Positions 36,901 to 46,862 of a stretch of 64,000 nt of DNA are shown here, piece by piece; position 1 is the stretch's first letter, and each line of letters starts with the position of its first letter. Under the pieces are notes generated by a model. It made no database searches and was not told the DNA's origin. It saw only the letters and a list, made by a program, of their open reading frames with translations. The stretch is from Solanum dulcamara (taxonomy: Eukaryota; Streptophyta; Magnoliopsida; Solanales; Solanaceae), in assembly GCF_947179165.1 (NCBI RefSeq), contig NC_077247.1, positions 9,449,001 to 9,513,000 on the forward strand, in the 5' to 3' direction. A program made the position numbers and the translations under genes.

Positions 36901-39856
36901 TTCGAAAAGGCAACAATCTTCAAATAGAATTATCCACCATTTCTTTTGAGTGGATTAAATACTACCCATTTCATGAGAGTCTAGTTTATAAAATAATACT
37001 GCATTCCAATCAAATGATAGGAGTACATAGGTAAAAGATGAACTTACTACAGAATGGTAAGGTTTGAGTATTTAAGATGGGCACAAGAATCATGTGATCT
37101 AGAATTTCCTACATTTCTTTAGGTAAGATAACAATCTAATATATACACCAATTCCCTTGTAGGAGAGATTTGCCCCGAAAAGGAGATTCTTCCAGATTAG
37201 TTAAAAGGGGGAAAAAATTGATTTGTTAAACAGCTATAGTAAAATTTACGAGCAAAAAATAAATAAATAAACAGATAAAATTTGAACAACTGAAAATTGT
37301 ATAATGATGCCTCTTCATGTTTCGAAAAGCAGCTAAAACTACTATCCCCCGAAAGCACCGCACTCAATGCTGAGCAAAATAACAGAGCAGAAAGAAAGAC
37401 AACACCAATGTTACCAAAAGCGAAACGCAAAAAAGCTCTAAGGTTTGTTAGGGCTTTAAGTTCAAAGCGCAAATTAAGTGAGGGCTTTGATGAAAAAAGG
37501 CGCAAATGGAGAAAGAATATGCAAATATGTATGTTTAGGCCCAGACTAATAATTATATAAAACAAATACATGGAGAAAGAAATTGAATTTTTTTAATGAT
37601 AAGTGAAATATCAATAGTGTCGCCTCTTCAGGAAACGCTCATTCGCAAGGAAAAGTTTTTCTTAGAGCCTTGATGAAAGACACTAAAAAGCACATTAAGC
37701 AAGGTGAAGCGCTTTAAGCGCACCTTTGACAAAACTAGACAACACAAGAAAAGAGATGACCCAGTGCTGATTTGCAGCCTACATCACATAAATTACTCAA
37801 TATCCTAAAAAAAAAGACTGAAATTTTAAAATAACCCGTTCTTCATATTTTTATGAATCGAGAATGATATTAGTAGCTTCCAGAATTCTATTTACTTTGA
37901 AGATATCATTACCAATATCTTGACACTCCAGAAAATTTCTTCCAAGATCTTACAGAGCAGAACTTACAAACCAGCATCTAAATAAAGATAATTGGTTTAG
38001 TTTTTATTATAAAACTAGCTTATCATTTTTCTGAAAGAAATGATACCAAAGTTGCCCTCCCTGCAAAGTATAAAACCCAATTACAGACGATGAGCCAAGA
38101 AGCTACTGATAACTCAGAAAGCAGTGTTTTGAGAAGCGAGAAGCGGAAAAAAGCGACAGGGGCTCGCTTCACAGAAGCGAGAAGCGAAACGCATGCTTTT
38201 TTCAGAAAAAGCGCTATTTAGTATAAAAATATAAAATATAAAATATGCATAGATAATAAAATATGCCCCATTGGCATATTCACTTCAACTTCAACTTCAT
38301 CATCCATTTCATCATCATCAACAAGATTAACCATGGATGCTTCAGGATTCATTTGAGTTTTAAATTCATTTTTTTTCGTAAAATACTCTTTTATTTCTTC
38401 CTTCACACTATTCGGGACCTTTCAACACACTTTAACATCTTATAACCACCAATAAGATGCTTCTTGTGATGAAATATTCTGCCATTATATGTCATCACAA
38501 AAAACACATTTGATTTTTGTGTTACTTCCCATGGCAATTCCATATGCCCAAGCTGGATTCCTTTTTTGTGCCATTAAGAAAATACAACTTACTACAAAGC
38601 AAAAATAGAATAATAATTCAGTCACACAAGTCAAATTGTCAAAACAATAACAGAGCAGCTGCAGCAAAATTAAAAGAGCAACTGCAGCAAAATTTAAAAA
38701 ACTAAATAATAAAACAGCCAGACTATGTGGAAAAAAAAACAGAGCATATGCTTTATCTTCAAAAAAATAATGGCCAAACTGCTGAATAAAACTTGAAAAA
38801 AATAATTCTTCGCAGATGGCAGTTGCGCAGAAATAGAAAAAGAAGAAGAGAAGAAGAGATGAAGAGAAGAACATCGCAGCAGTTGCGCAGACGGCAGAAC
38901 TGCTGAATGGAAATAAAAATAGAAATAGAAGAAGAGAAGAAGAGAAGAAGAGGAGAAGAGAAACTAATCTGGTTGAACTGTCGAAGTTGAAGAAGAAGTC
39001 GCAGCAGCTTGGAACAATTAATTATAAGTTTTATAGATTTTTTTTAAAAACAAAAACCTAGTGCCGCTTTTTCAAAAAAAGCGAGCTTTTTTCTCGCTTC
39101 TAGATGAAGCGTGCTTCTCGCTTCTCCCATGAAGCGCACACTTTTTTGAAATTGCTTCGCTTCACGGTGTTGAAGCGCTAGTGCCTCGCCTCGCTTCGCT
39201 TCACGCTTAAAGCGAGAGCTTCGGCGCTTTTTCACTACACTGTCAGAAAGTGCACTAAGAATCAGCTTCCTAAGCTCTCAACCATTCCTAGAAATCACAT
39301 GAGGGTGTACGAGCCGGGCAACTATAAGTGACTTTCATCAAGTAGTATACCAGATTAAGCCAACAATATTATAAGCTGAAGGTATTACTGATGAAGCGAA
39401 TATGATCACAAAGATGGCTTATCTAAAATTCAATCAAGCAACCAACAGACAAACAGAACTTCAAATCTAGAAATTGCATACAGACGATACCAATAAACCA
39501 AGCACAATCGATTAAAAATGATTATCCAATACCTTTTTTGTCACATAAGACGTGGTGTCACTCCATTTCGATTCTACACGAGACGAGGCAAATGCATTGG
39601 CGCTCAGATCATCATCACCACTAGACAGGCTTTCTTCTACAGAAAAGTTCAATCTACTATAAGGGGATTCATCATTATATCCATCAGCATTACCATTAGC
39701 CTCATTCAACAATTCTCCATTCTTGGAGACAGTATTGGATGCCATTCTTTGATTGGCCGCATTGACAGTCTCAGACTTGTTCAAACCAAATGCATATCCC
39801 ACTGGCAGTGATTTGATGGACTGAAGTGATGGCGTGCCTTTAACTCTCTGTGCCAT
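16000..39856 (-). CDS. Class VIII myosin heavy chain, 23 coding exons, intact
   Basis: Actin-based motor of the plant myosin VIII class (ATM1-like). Members act at plasmodesmata, the plasma membrane, endosomes and the new cell plate. Joining 23 exons with GT/AG borders gives 1157 residues with no stop. Predicted positions: N-terminal extension 1-108; P-loop GESGAGKT 251-258; switch I NDNSSRFGK from 299; DIYGFE 523-528; actin-site segment FIRCIKPNN about 726-734; four IQ motifs about 830-935; coiled coil about 950-1015; basic Trp-Trp tail [16 protein letters not shown] at the end. The TEDS position, 16 residues before DALAK, is Asp470, so regulation by phosphorylation there is not expected. 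The ATG at 39856-39854 was chosen because it is the first in-frame ATG after an upstream stop. Residue-level agreement with Arabidopsis ATM1, recalled from memory, is strong along the whole length. The function is known for the family; for this locus it is inferred. Confidence 0.96.
17761..17880 (+). mobile_element. SolS/TS-like SINE
   Basis: Begins TACAACAACATACCCAGTGA and contains GTGGGGTCTGAGGAGGGT and GGAGGTAGAGAGATTGTTTC, a block recurrent in Solanaceae SINEs. It is inserted antisense to the myosin gene. Confidence 0.7.
18081..18245 (+). mobile_element. Au-like SINE
   Basis: Starts GGGCAGTCCGGTGCACTAAA, contains GGTCCGGGGAAGGGCCCGAC and a B-box-like GCTTGAACCCGTGACC, and ends GCAACTTTACCATT. 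This matches the layout of the angiosperm Au SINE, a tRNA-derived element moved by LINE machinery. Confidence 0.8.
19497..20429 (-). other. Myosin intron 17, nothing recognised
   Basis: 933 bp of T/A-rich intronic sequence with no coding or repeat signature that I can name. Confidence 0.6.
21469..21790 (+). mobile_element. Probable short solo LTR in myosin intron 14
   Basis: The block has LTR-like architecture: repeated GGAATAGTATATA and TTGGAAAAGGA words, a TATA-type box TCTATAAATAGAG, then CAATAATATT and a T-rich tail. Ends and target duplication are not certain. Confidence 0.4.
23425..23512 (+). mobile_element. Possible SINE 3' portion
   Basis: The block GGAGGTGGCAAGTATCCTGT through GGCCCGGACACCATGGTTAT ends in a short A run. 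I recognise this tail from nightshade SINE copies but cannot verify it here. Confidence 0.35.
25617..25829. mobile_element. Stowaway-type MITE
   Basis: 213 bp flanked by TA on both sides. It starts CTCCCTCTGTCCC and, read from the other end, CTCCCCGTCTCCCC. TA target and CTCCCTC-type ends are hallmarks of Tc1/mariner-derived Stowaway MITEs. Confidence 0.75.
25919..26050. mobile_element. Truncated Stowaway-type MITE
   Basis: Starts CTCCCTCCGTCTCATTTTAT after TA and shares the CTATAAATCATC segment with the neighbouring MITE. No matching right end was found, so it is truncated. The 26050 end is approximate. Confidence 0.6.
27033..28882 (-). other. Myosin intron 11 with decayed insertions
   Basis: 1850-bp intron. 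Inverted ends at 27343 (TAGGCGTTTGGCCATA) and 27975 (read inward, TTAGGGCCCATTTGGACATA) outline a MITE that appears to have been entered by an AT-rich LTR-like block (about 27600-27890, with TTTATAAAAGG). Nothing recognisable lies from 28200 to 28882. Confidence 0.45.
27343..27975. mobile_element. MITE with GGCGTTTGGCCA-type ends, interrupted
   Basis: Imperfect terminal inverted repeats of about 19 bp; the interior near each end is rich in TTTCAA/TTGAAA words. This end type is common in nightshade MITEs. The exact target duplication could not be fixed. Confidence 0.45.
29980..29993 (-). other. 14-nt microexon 8 of myosin VIII
   Basis: Fourteen bases (sense TTCTACTTGAAAAG) lie between an AG acceptor (TCTTCACAG) and a GTAC donor. 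They complete a Phe codon begun in exon 7 and encode LLEK of the switch-adjacent segment FLLEKSRVVQ. Without this exon the reading frame is lost. The flanking introns are 121 and 85 bp. Confidence 0.93.
31421..31800 (+). mobile_element. LTR plus primer-binding site of a truncated LTR retroelement
   Basis: An LTR-like block of about 365 bp starts TGTGATCATA and ends ATATCACA (31785), giving short inverted ends TGTGAT/ATCACA. It is followed at once by TTGGTATCAAAGC, a variant of the initiator-Met tRNA primer site. About 220 bp of leader follow, with a possible gag start (ATGAATAAACTC) at 31861. The element is cut off where the TRIM begins. No second LTR is seen. Confidence 0.55.
32011..32389 (+). 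mobile_element. TRIM (terminal-repeat retrotransposon in miniature)
   Basis: Two similar direct repeats, 32011-32131 and 32267-32389, each start TGTTATGGTCCATTGCAAAG and end TATACA or TATAACA. The 135-bp interior begins with ATGGTATCAGAGCC, a tRNA-Met primer site, and ends in a G-rich tract before the second repeat. Size, PBS and absence of coding match TRIMs. Clear 5-bp target duplications are not visible (GTAGT against CTATG). Confidence 0.75.
33327..33354 (-). other. 28-nt small exon 5 of myosin VIII
   Basis: Twenty-eight bases encode the residues just before the P-loop (split Asp, EVNQSIII, split Ser). The acceptor is CTGCAG and the donor GTCAGC. The exon is followed by the 2.9-kb intron 5, so correct P-loop assembly requires joining a tiny exon across a transposon-bearing intron. 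Confidence 0.93.
34375..38113 (-). other. Myosin intron 1, part downstream of the hAT element
   Basis: Non-coding. It contains a truncated minus-strand SolS-like SINE (34835-34910), a run of 14 C (35057-35070), a 25-bp direct duplication (35309-35358, GGACCTATGCTTGCTGTGG twice) and an AGCG-rich patch (37310-37740) that may be another decayed hAT piece. The rest shows no recognisable feature. Confidence 0.5.
34835..34910 (-). mobile_element. SolS/TS-like SINE fragment
   Basis: Reverse complement of the same block seen at 17761: GACCCCACTTGTGGGATTTC and ACTGGGTATGTTGTTG. The SINE is 5'-truncated and sits in myosin intron 1. Confidence 0.55.
38122..39242. mobile_element. Non-autonomous hAT-superfamily element in myosin intron 1
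   Basis: 1121-bp element flanked by a perfect 8-bp duplication TCAGAAAG (38114-38121 and 39243-39250). The ends are inverted: CAGTGTTTTGAGAAGCG on the left and CAGTGTAGTGAAAAAGCG read from the right. Both subterminal regions are dense in AGCG/CGCT words, which resemble hAT transposase-binding repeats. The interior is purine-rich (GAAGAAGAG runs). A minus-strand stretch at 38218-38406 ([17 protein letters not shown]) could be a transposase tail relic, but no catalytic domain is visible. Confidence 0.85.
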
Positions 39857-40560
39857 TCTTCTTAGCAATGTACTTCAAAGTAAAGCTCTAACAGCACAAT
39901 CAAGATTCTAATAATTGAATCAAAAAGCTAACTTTTTCTTTCTTTCTTCTTCTACAATAATAAAGTAAATCAAAAGGTCCCAGTGGGCTTATCTGCCAAA
40001 CCTAATGGAGGGGACCCATAACAATCTAGCTATACACTCAACAAACAACAAATAGTAGTTCCTCACTCAACAATCACACCATACTCACCAATATCAACAT
40101 CATTTCCGATTTATAGTATTCTAAAACAAATAATTGGGTCAAAAAATCCCAAAAATTTTCAGTTTAGTATAAATCTGTAATCCAAATTCTTCCCTTCAAT
40201 TTTGCACAACAAACTCACTGCACTACAAGAACAGGACAGAGCCAAGATGGATCTAGCACTTTGACAAAAAAATGGTAAATAAAAATTGAACCACTCAAGA
40301 TGTGTTTGTTAGAGCAAAAAAGAGAGAAAATAGCAAGTAAAAACTCCACTTCTACTGACGAAAAGAAAGGAAGGATGGAAGGGAAGGGAGTCAAAAGCAA
40401 ATCTAAGAAAATAGAGAAGGAACAGCTTTTGCTTTAATTCTCTTTTCCTTTTCCTTTTCCTTTTCCCTTTCCTTCTGTGAATGTTTGGTCTTTCACCGTA
40501 CACACCACATCATTTTGAAAAAAGGGGAAAAGGAGAGGGTGGATGTAGGTGAGAGGGGGG
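39857..40560 (-). promoter_or_regulatory. Myosin VIII 5' flank / probable 5' UTR and promoter
   Basis: Sequence upstream of the myosin ATG. In the sense direction it holds A/G-rich runs, including a hexamer run of the type GAAAAG at about 40441-40472 and a G/A-rich run near 39940-39960, common in plant 5' leaders. A 5' UTR intron ending near 39890-39950 is possible (TTGTAG, GTTAG). No TATA box could be placed with confidence. Confidence 0.3.
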
Positions 40561-40599
40561 GTGGGGTGTGTCACCGTGACAGCCTCCAAAATTCAATTT

Positions 40600-41640
40600 T
40601 TTATTTATTTTTTGAACACCATCCATAATGTAATATATTCAAATTCAGATGAAACGAGGCTGTGAATGACTAAAATGCCTTACTGTTTGAACCATAAAAT
40701 TATTGGATTCTTGGCCTGACACAATTAAGTTATTTATTTTATGAGGTGAGTATGTACCTATGCCATTTGTCCCTATTTATCTATCCATTAATAATTTTTG
40801 AAGATCAAATTAGAGTTTGGTCAACCATTATAAATAAGAAATGATTTAAGATTCATTTTCACTAACTAATTATGATTTGAATTCAAAGAAAGTTGCATGT
40901 AAGGAAAGGATAACAACAACAATAATATACAAATTATAATTTTACATTTTGAATTTATGAAGAATAAAGTGTATATAGATTTTATGGCACTTATGAAGAT
41001 AAAGAAATTATATTTTAAAGTCACTCAACTCAAATAACGCAAATTAAAAGTAAATAAAAAAGAAAAATATGTAATCATATATGACATAGTATGAAAGGAA
41101 AGGATGTATTTCAAAATGTAAATTTTACTTTGTGAGCTATTATTAATAATAATTATAATTTTTTGAATTTGTTTACATACATTTTTCTTGATTACTTGAA
41201 TGATGGGGATAGATATGAGTTGCACTTTTAAATTGGGAAAATTACCTATTTATACATATTATAATACCATATTTACTAATATTTTCTATCATATGAAAAA
41301 ATATCAAAAAATTTTCTTTTTTTAACTCTCTCCCCATCTCACAGATACATCACATTTTACTTCACTCAACTACCCTAAATTCACGCCTAATTTCAAGCTC
41401 TGCTTCGTCAGTTTTTGGATTTTGAATTTCTATACATATATTACTCAATTTCAAGATTCTAACTAAGGTATATTCAAGTTTTTCCTTATCTGGAATCTCA
41501 CTTCATTCTCACCTCCTTTGATTTCCTCTGCTTTCTTCTATAAATTTTTGTGTTTTTTTTACTCATATTCTTCACTGATATATATGGAATCCGCTTCATC
41601 TTTTAATGTTGGTCTCATACAGTTGAATAAAAATTAAGGA
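40600..41640. other. AT-rich intergenic spacer
   Basis: Between the myosin 5' flank and the Ulp1 relic. No gene or repeat that I can name in 40600-41230. From about 41236 (GGGAAAATTACC) the sequence may belong to the transposon carrying the Ulp1 relic, and 41340-41480 resembles a leader (ACTTCACTCAAC). Confidence 0.4.
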
Positions 41641-42519
41641 ATTCTTGTTTCATCGGGTTCTGATTCATCTTGGGAAGGTTACGATGAGGTTAGATCCAAA
41701 CATCGTAACGATTCAGCAGTGATGGATAAGCTACGTGAGAAATTGAAGTGAAAATCTTCAATTCAACATGCACCCAAAGAAGTAAACAAGAAGATTGAAG
41801 GGGTTACAATACGCCCCAATCTCCCAAAGGTATGAGTTCATATAAGATTTTTTTTTAAATGTTGTTTTTTCTGAAGATTTACTGCTTCTGATACATCTAG
41901 TTTATGTATCAGATTCTTATGTATCAAGCTTTAATGCTTCTGATACATCGTGTTTTTGTATCGAATTCTCATGTATCAAGCTTTACTACTTCTGATACAT
42001 CTTATTTATGTATCAGATTCTCATGTATCAAGCTTTAATGCTTCTGATACATCGTGTTTATATTTTTATTTTTTTAAATGTCATTTTTTCTGAAGATTTA
42101 CTGCTTCTTATACATCTAGTTTTTGTATCGGATTCTCATATATCAAACTTTAATGCTTCTGATACATCTTGTTTATGTATTAGATTCTCATGTATCAAGT
42201 TTTAATGCTTCTGATACATCATGTTTATGTATCAAGTTCAAGTTGTATTTAATCATTTTCCATGTCAATGCTTCTGATATATTTTTGCAGGGATTGTGGT
42301 ATTTTCTTGGCTATTTCTGCTGAATATCTTAGTGATGGAATTTCTATTTCAACTACTGGAATACATGCTGAATTCTTCCGTTCAAGATATGCCGCACTAT
42401 TGTGGATTTATGGTTGTCGGAAGGCCAAGGATGGTTATGTTAGCGAAAATGACGATCCAAAAAAATTTAAGAGAGATTTCATCTCTCCTAGTCAAGGTAA
42501 ACTGATGGACGTCGAGTAG
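41640..42519 (+). pseudogene. Ulp1-type (C48) SUMO-protease-like gene relic
   Basis: Two exon-like pieces. The first (41643-41829) reads ILVSSGSDSSWEGYDEVRSK, MDKLREKLK, stop, then EVNKKIEGVTIRPNLPK ending at a GTATGAG donor. After a 461-bp intron-like stretch with an ATTTTTGCAG acceptor, the last exon (42291-42519) is open to TAG. It reads DCGIFLAISAEYLSDG, then RYAALLWIYG and GYVSENDDP, the C-terminal signature of plant transposon-borne Ulp1 proteins; the Cys in DCG is the nucleophile. The His and Asp of the triad are missing. Such genes are typically carried by Mutator-like elements (Kaonashi/KI-MULE type). Relic, not functional. Confidence 0.7.
41886..42290. repeat. 52-bp minisatellite, block 1 (intron-like part of the Ulp1 relic)
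   Basis: Seven to eight units. GATACAT starts are at 41889, 41942, 41994, 42046, 42109, 42161, 42213 and a decayed one at 42275. Each unit carries GATACAT and ATGTATC about 10 bases apart, so each can fold, plus ATTCTCATGTATCAAGCTTT. A 220-bp higher-order copy begins at 41851 and again at 42071. Confidence 0.9.
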
Positions 42520-42649
42520 TTTTTTTTTTGAATTTTATAGTAGAAGAATGTACAATTATGTTTTTGCACCAATAGTAAACATTTTTTTGGGCTATTCAAT
42601 AATTTAGTAGACTTTTAAGTTTTTCTCATGTATTAAACTCGAATATAAG

Positions 42650-43015
42650 ATGAAAGTTTATGTATCATATTCTCATGTATCAAACTTGACTGCTTCTGAT
42701 ACATCTTGTTTATGTATCAGATTCTCATTTATCAAGTCTTACTGCTTCTGATGCATCTTGTTTTGTATCATATTCTCATATATCAAAACTTGTTTGCTTC
42801 TGATACATTTTGTTTATGTATCAGATTCTCATGTATCAAGCTATACTGCTTCTGATACATCTTGTTTTTGTATCATATTCTCATGTATCAAACTTTAATG
42901 ATTCTGATATATTTTGTTTTTATAACAGATTCTCATTTATCAAGCTTTAATATTTCTGACACATCTTCTTTATGTATCAGATTCTCATGTATCAAGCTTT
43001 AGTGCTTCATCTCAG
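42650..43015. repeat. 52-bp minisatellite, block 2 (downstream of the Ulp1 relic)
   Basis: Six to seven units of the same repeat. Unit marks at 42698, 42750, 42802, 42854, about 42905 and 42956 keep the 52-bp spacing. Isolated ATGTATCA words persist to about 43300. Confidence 0.9.
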
Positions 43016-44001
43016 ATTGTCAAACTCCAGAATGTCTTAGTAGTATCGCGATATTCATCTCGATTCACTTGATGAAAATTGAATTTTTTGTTCGAAGTTA
43101 TGCTCTATTTTTTGAGTTTTTCTTCCTCTTCATAACTGTTATATTATTTTAAGGATTATTTTCCTTAATTAGCATGGTAATTTATTGAAACAACCAATCC
43201 TAACTTAAATTACGTTCCTATCCATAGATAACTCAACATCATTAATTATTCTACGCCCAAAATCTCATGTATCAACAAAATAATGAATGTATCAGAAATA
43301 TAGAAGAAAAAGAGAAATCGGGTAATTTAAGAAAAATAAAAAATATATTGTAATTGGGTTTTTTCACTATGGAATTTAGGTAAAGTCTATTTAGCGTATA
43401 CATTAGACTATAAGTGGATTACATATCATTCATTAATTAGCTAAAATTTATTGTTTTTCCATTTTTCACCAAAAAAACTTTTCATATTAAATTGTTTTAC
43501 TCGAAGAAGTTCAAGCTAAGGTTACATAAGAAAATGAAAAATGTAGCAATTTATTTATTTTTTCTATAATAACTTCTTATGTTTGTCGACTAAAATATTT
43601 ATAGTGGTTCTTGATTTAAGAAAAAATAAAAGTAAAACACAAATTGGAGGGCAATATTGACAAGAGGAAAAATAAATTTGCAATGAAATTACTATCATAT
43701 TGAATTTGACCAATAGAGGACCTGCCAACAATAAAACCGGTGGAGGGAGGAAGTCAAAGTCTGCTCAGGCCCATTTCAAATATGAGCTGTTAGATTGAAA
43801 TAGACAGTCGAGATTCAACTATGTGGCGTAAGACCTGTCATTTTTTGGTAGGTGGCAAATGGGCTCCCCTTCATTTAAAAATGGGCTTTGCTCCAATTGT
43901 CTCTAAAATGTTTTTTTTTTCTTTTCTTTTGGGTCTTTTTTTATCTTTACTTTTGGTCTTGCATTATAAACTCCTTCAAAAGACATATGACACTTTAGAG
44001 A
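43016..44001. other. AT-rich spacer before retroelement E
   Basis: No gene recognised. Ends with AGAGA (43997-44001), the left target duplication of element E. Confidence 0.6.
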
Positions 44002-46679
44002 TGTAATAATCCTGAAGGTCATTTTTGAAAATTTTCATAAAAAGACTACTTTATCCCTCTCGGTAGTTTTTTTGAGTCATATTTGATTGATATCTGATGT
44101 CGATTTCGTAGTTTTCTTGAAAAGTTGAGATTTTTTGTAAACCTTGAGTTTTAAAGGTGTAGAATGACTCAAAAGTGGTATTTGAGGTCATTCAAAGTTT
44201 CGAGTCTCGGAACAGAATTCCGTCTATTTTATTGGCTCCAAAACGTTGAAATTGGTCTAGGAGAGTTAACGGACTCACATTTGGGGTCATATCGTGGATT
44301 TGAGGAGTTAAGTTGGAAATATTTGAGTTTTTGGCCATAGGTTTAACTTTGGTCAATATTTGGGGATCGGATTCTCAAAATTGAATTTCGACTATCCATT
44401 AGATTCGGAGGGTGATTTTAGGCACAGGAAGAGTTCGTGTGTATTTTTTTTAGAAGCTACGATGTCGATTTGGTCATTTGAGGCATAAAGTTGGTTTAGT
44501 TGTGATTTTTTGGTTTTTGAGTCAAGGAGGCCTCAAACTCCAATTTTGATTATTCTGTTGAGTCCGGAATATTGAGTTTAGTAGGGTAGCATATATGGTT
44601 TGTGTATATGGGATTCCGATCAAATTCGAGGGTCATTCGGAGATTTTGAGACTTGAACTAATTTCTGGATTTATTATGTTCTGGTGCCTAACGCAAAACT
44701 CTTCGCGATCGCGAAGAGTGTTGGTCGCGATCGCGTGGTTGACCCACTCAGTGCTTCGCGATTGCATGAAGCTAGTCAAGATCGCGAGGGTCACTTTAAT
44801 GAAGTTGACCTTCTTGACTATCCGCGATCGCGAGATTTGTTCATCGCGATCGCGAAGGGTTATAAACCCCTGAAACAGTGTTTTCTCCAAAAAGATGGAA
44901 AAGGTCATTTTTACTCCATTTTTGAAGTTGGAGCTCGCTAAGGACGATTTTTAGAGAAGATTTTCTCATGGAAACTTCGTGGGTAAGTTGTTTTGACTCA
45001 TTTTTACCATTACCCATTGATTATTTCGAATTTCTAGCATGAAATTGAGGTTTTTGAAATGGAGAACTTGGGGTTTTCAAGAACTTGATTAGTTTTAATG
45101 TTTTGAGGATTGTGAGCTCGTTTTAAGTTCAAACCCACTTCTGGTTTTGCTAGTAAATTCCAAATACCTTAAGGAGGTAGTTCAGTAAAAAAAATTGGAA
45201 TTTTTTGCTCATTTTTGGAATCGGGTTTTTTCAGACATTTCAGGTAAGTTTCGGCTTGATTTTCAAATCACGATTTGGATATTGTTGGTTCCGTATTTTG
45301 ATTAGAAATTTGAATTTGCATAGATTGTGTTGATTTGGAGTGCACTCAAAAGGAAACGACTCACATGGATTGATCGATCACATATTGTCTTAGGCAAGTG
45401 GACTCTTAAAATATCGTGAATCTCTTAGAATTCCCGAATATCCTATTGTATATGTGTTGGGGTGTAATGGGGATTAGGTTACACGTTTAATTATGATATA
45501 AACTAAGCTAAAATGAATTGACGGTTTAATAAAAGATGATGTGTGATATTATTGAGTATTGTATATTATATGCCGTAATCTAGATATTTATGTGTATTTG
45601 ATGAAATACTTGATAGTCTAATTGTGATTGCAGTTTGTCTAAATTGATGATTCTTTATTACTCGTGTGAGCATGTTGTTTGCATAGGTTCTAAAACATTG
45701 TGATGAGAGGTATATGATTGTGAGATCGAGGTCATTTTCGATCAGAGATATAACATGGTCGAGGTCATTTCCGACGGGATTATATTATCGAGGTCATATC
45801 AGGCAGGATTATATTACCGAGGTTATTTCCTGTTGGATTATATTGCCGAGGTCATTTCCAATGGGATTACATTGTCGAGATCATTTTTGAAGAGATTATA
45901 TAGCCGAGGTCATTTACGGTGAGGTTATGGGACTGAGGTTATTTCCGATTAGAGATTATGAGACCGATGTCATTTCCAATTAGAGTTTGTTATGCCGAGG
46001 TCTTTGCCGGTAATTGCACACATGCATGATCATTGAATGTGCATCATATTCTGCATATCTGTGTTGATAGTTTGATGTTTATCTGTGACTTGTGAGTATT
46101 TGTATAAAATATTCTGTGATATTGAGCTGTGATCTTAACCTTATCAAACTATATAGTATGAACTGTTAGGTTGGGCTGATTTCTATGCAGGTTGTAGTCT
46201 GGAGGTTTAGTTGGGTTGGAAAAGGAGTTCATGTATTCTATTAGATTTACTTAGTTTTTCTGGTTAGCTTGCTGGGTACCGCATTATTTGATACTCACCT
46301 TTGCTTCTACACTTGTTCAGGTTCTGAGACTAGACTTCGATCACCATCTCCTTCTGATTATTTGAGGCTTCCAGGATTTTTGGGAGAGGTAGCTATTGGC
46401 ATTTAACATATTCTTAGATTTTTTGTGCTTTTATGCTTTACTCTACTTGAGAGTTGAAGACATATTGAGACTTTTATTTCATTTCGCTTTTGTTCTCTTT
46501 AGCGGTTTGTAAATGTGACAACCAATCTTTGGGGGTATTTAAGTTGATAGACTTCCGCTTTTGTTTATTATTTACTTATTTAGATTATTTCTGCTTTATT
46601 TATCAAAATATTGAGATTTAGGCTGACTTGTCCGATAGAAAAGGACATGTGCCATCACACCTGAATTCGGGTCGTGACA
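44002..46679 (+). mobile_element. 5' LTR of element E
   Basis: 2678 bp, TGTAATAATCCTGAAGGTC to GGGTCGTGACA. Contains a GCGATCGC palindrome cluster (44700-44870) before a TTATAAACCCC box, and a ten-copy GAGGTCATTTCC minisatellite (45726-46005). Confidence 0.92.
45726..46005. repeat. GAGGTCATTTCC minisatellite in 5' LTR, 10 copies
   Basis: Units of about 27-31 bp, each with CCGAGGTCATTTCC-like core and a GGGATTATATTA-like spacer. Confidence 0.9.
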
Positions 46680-46682
46680 AAT

Positions 46683-46695
46683 TGGTATCAGAGCC
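46683..46695 (+). other. Primer-binding site of element E
   Basis: TGGTATCAGAGCC, three bases after the 5' LTR, complementary to the 3' end of initiator-Met tRNA. Confidence 0.92.
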
Positions 46696-46862
46696 CCAGG
46701 TTCATAGTTCTCACTAAGTAGAGTCTCGAGGATCAGTACAGAGATGTCTATACTTATTTTTGAGAAGATGTGAAGAATTGTTAGAAAACTTCCTTTATTC
46801 ATTCTTTCTTATCGTGCCAAGTCATTATCGCTAGTGCTGAGTGTGACATGTTATTTTGATAG

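Larger units (their letters stand above)
33447..39856 (-). other. Myosin VIII exons 1-4 (N-terminal extension and start of motor)
   Basis: Exon coordinates: E1 39533-39856, E2 34273-34374, E3 33684-33827, E4 33447-33597. Lengths 324, 102, 144 and 151 nt. Phases are 0 after E1-E3 and 1 after E4. E1 encodes the class VIII head extension with the motif [16 protein letters not shown]2 encodes a small beta-rich segment ([17 protein letters not shown]). E3 has [20 protein letters not shown]4 has [12 protein letters not shown]. Intron 1 is 5158 bp and holds the hAT element; introns 2-4 are 445, 86 and 92 bp. Each border was placed by reading the reverse complement for GT/AG and checking that exon length equals codon count. 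Confidence 0.95.

Noticed and set aside
38485..38874. 129-codon minus-strand frame in the hAT element
   Set aside because: Phe/Leu/Ser-rich translation of a GAAGAAGAG purine tract; low complexity, no domain.
39856..39868. Myosin start at an upstream TTG, four codons before the ATG
   Set aside because: TTG is not a normal start for a plant nuclear gene; the ATG at 39856 is the first in-frame ATG after a stop and gives the expected class VIII N-terminus.
41886..43015. CRISPR-like array, because of regular spacing and partial palindromes
   Set aside because: The units are contiguous 52-bp tandem repeats without unique spacers, in a plant nuclear context.
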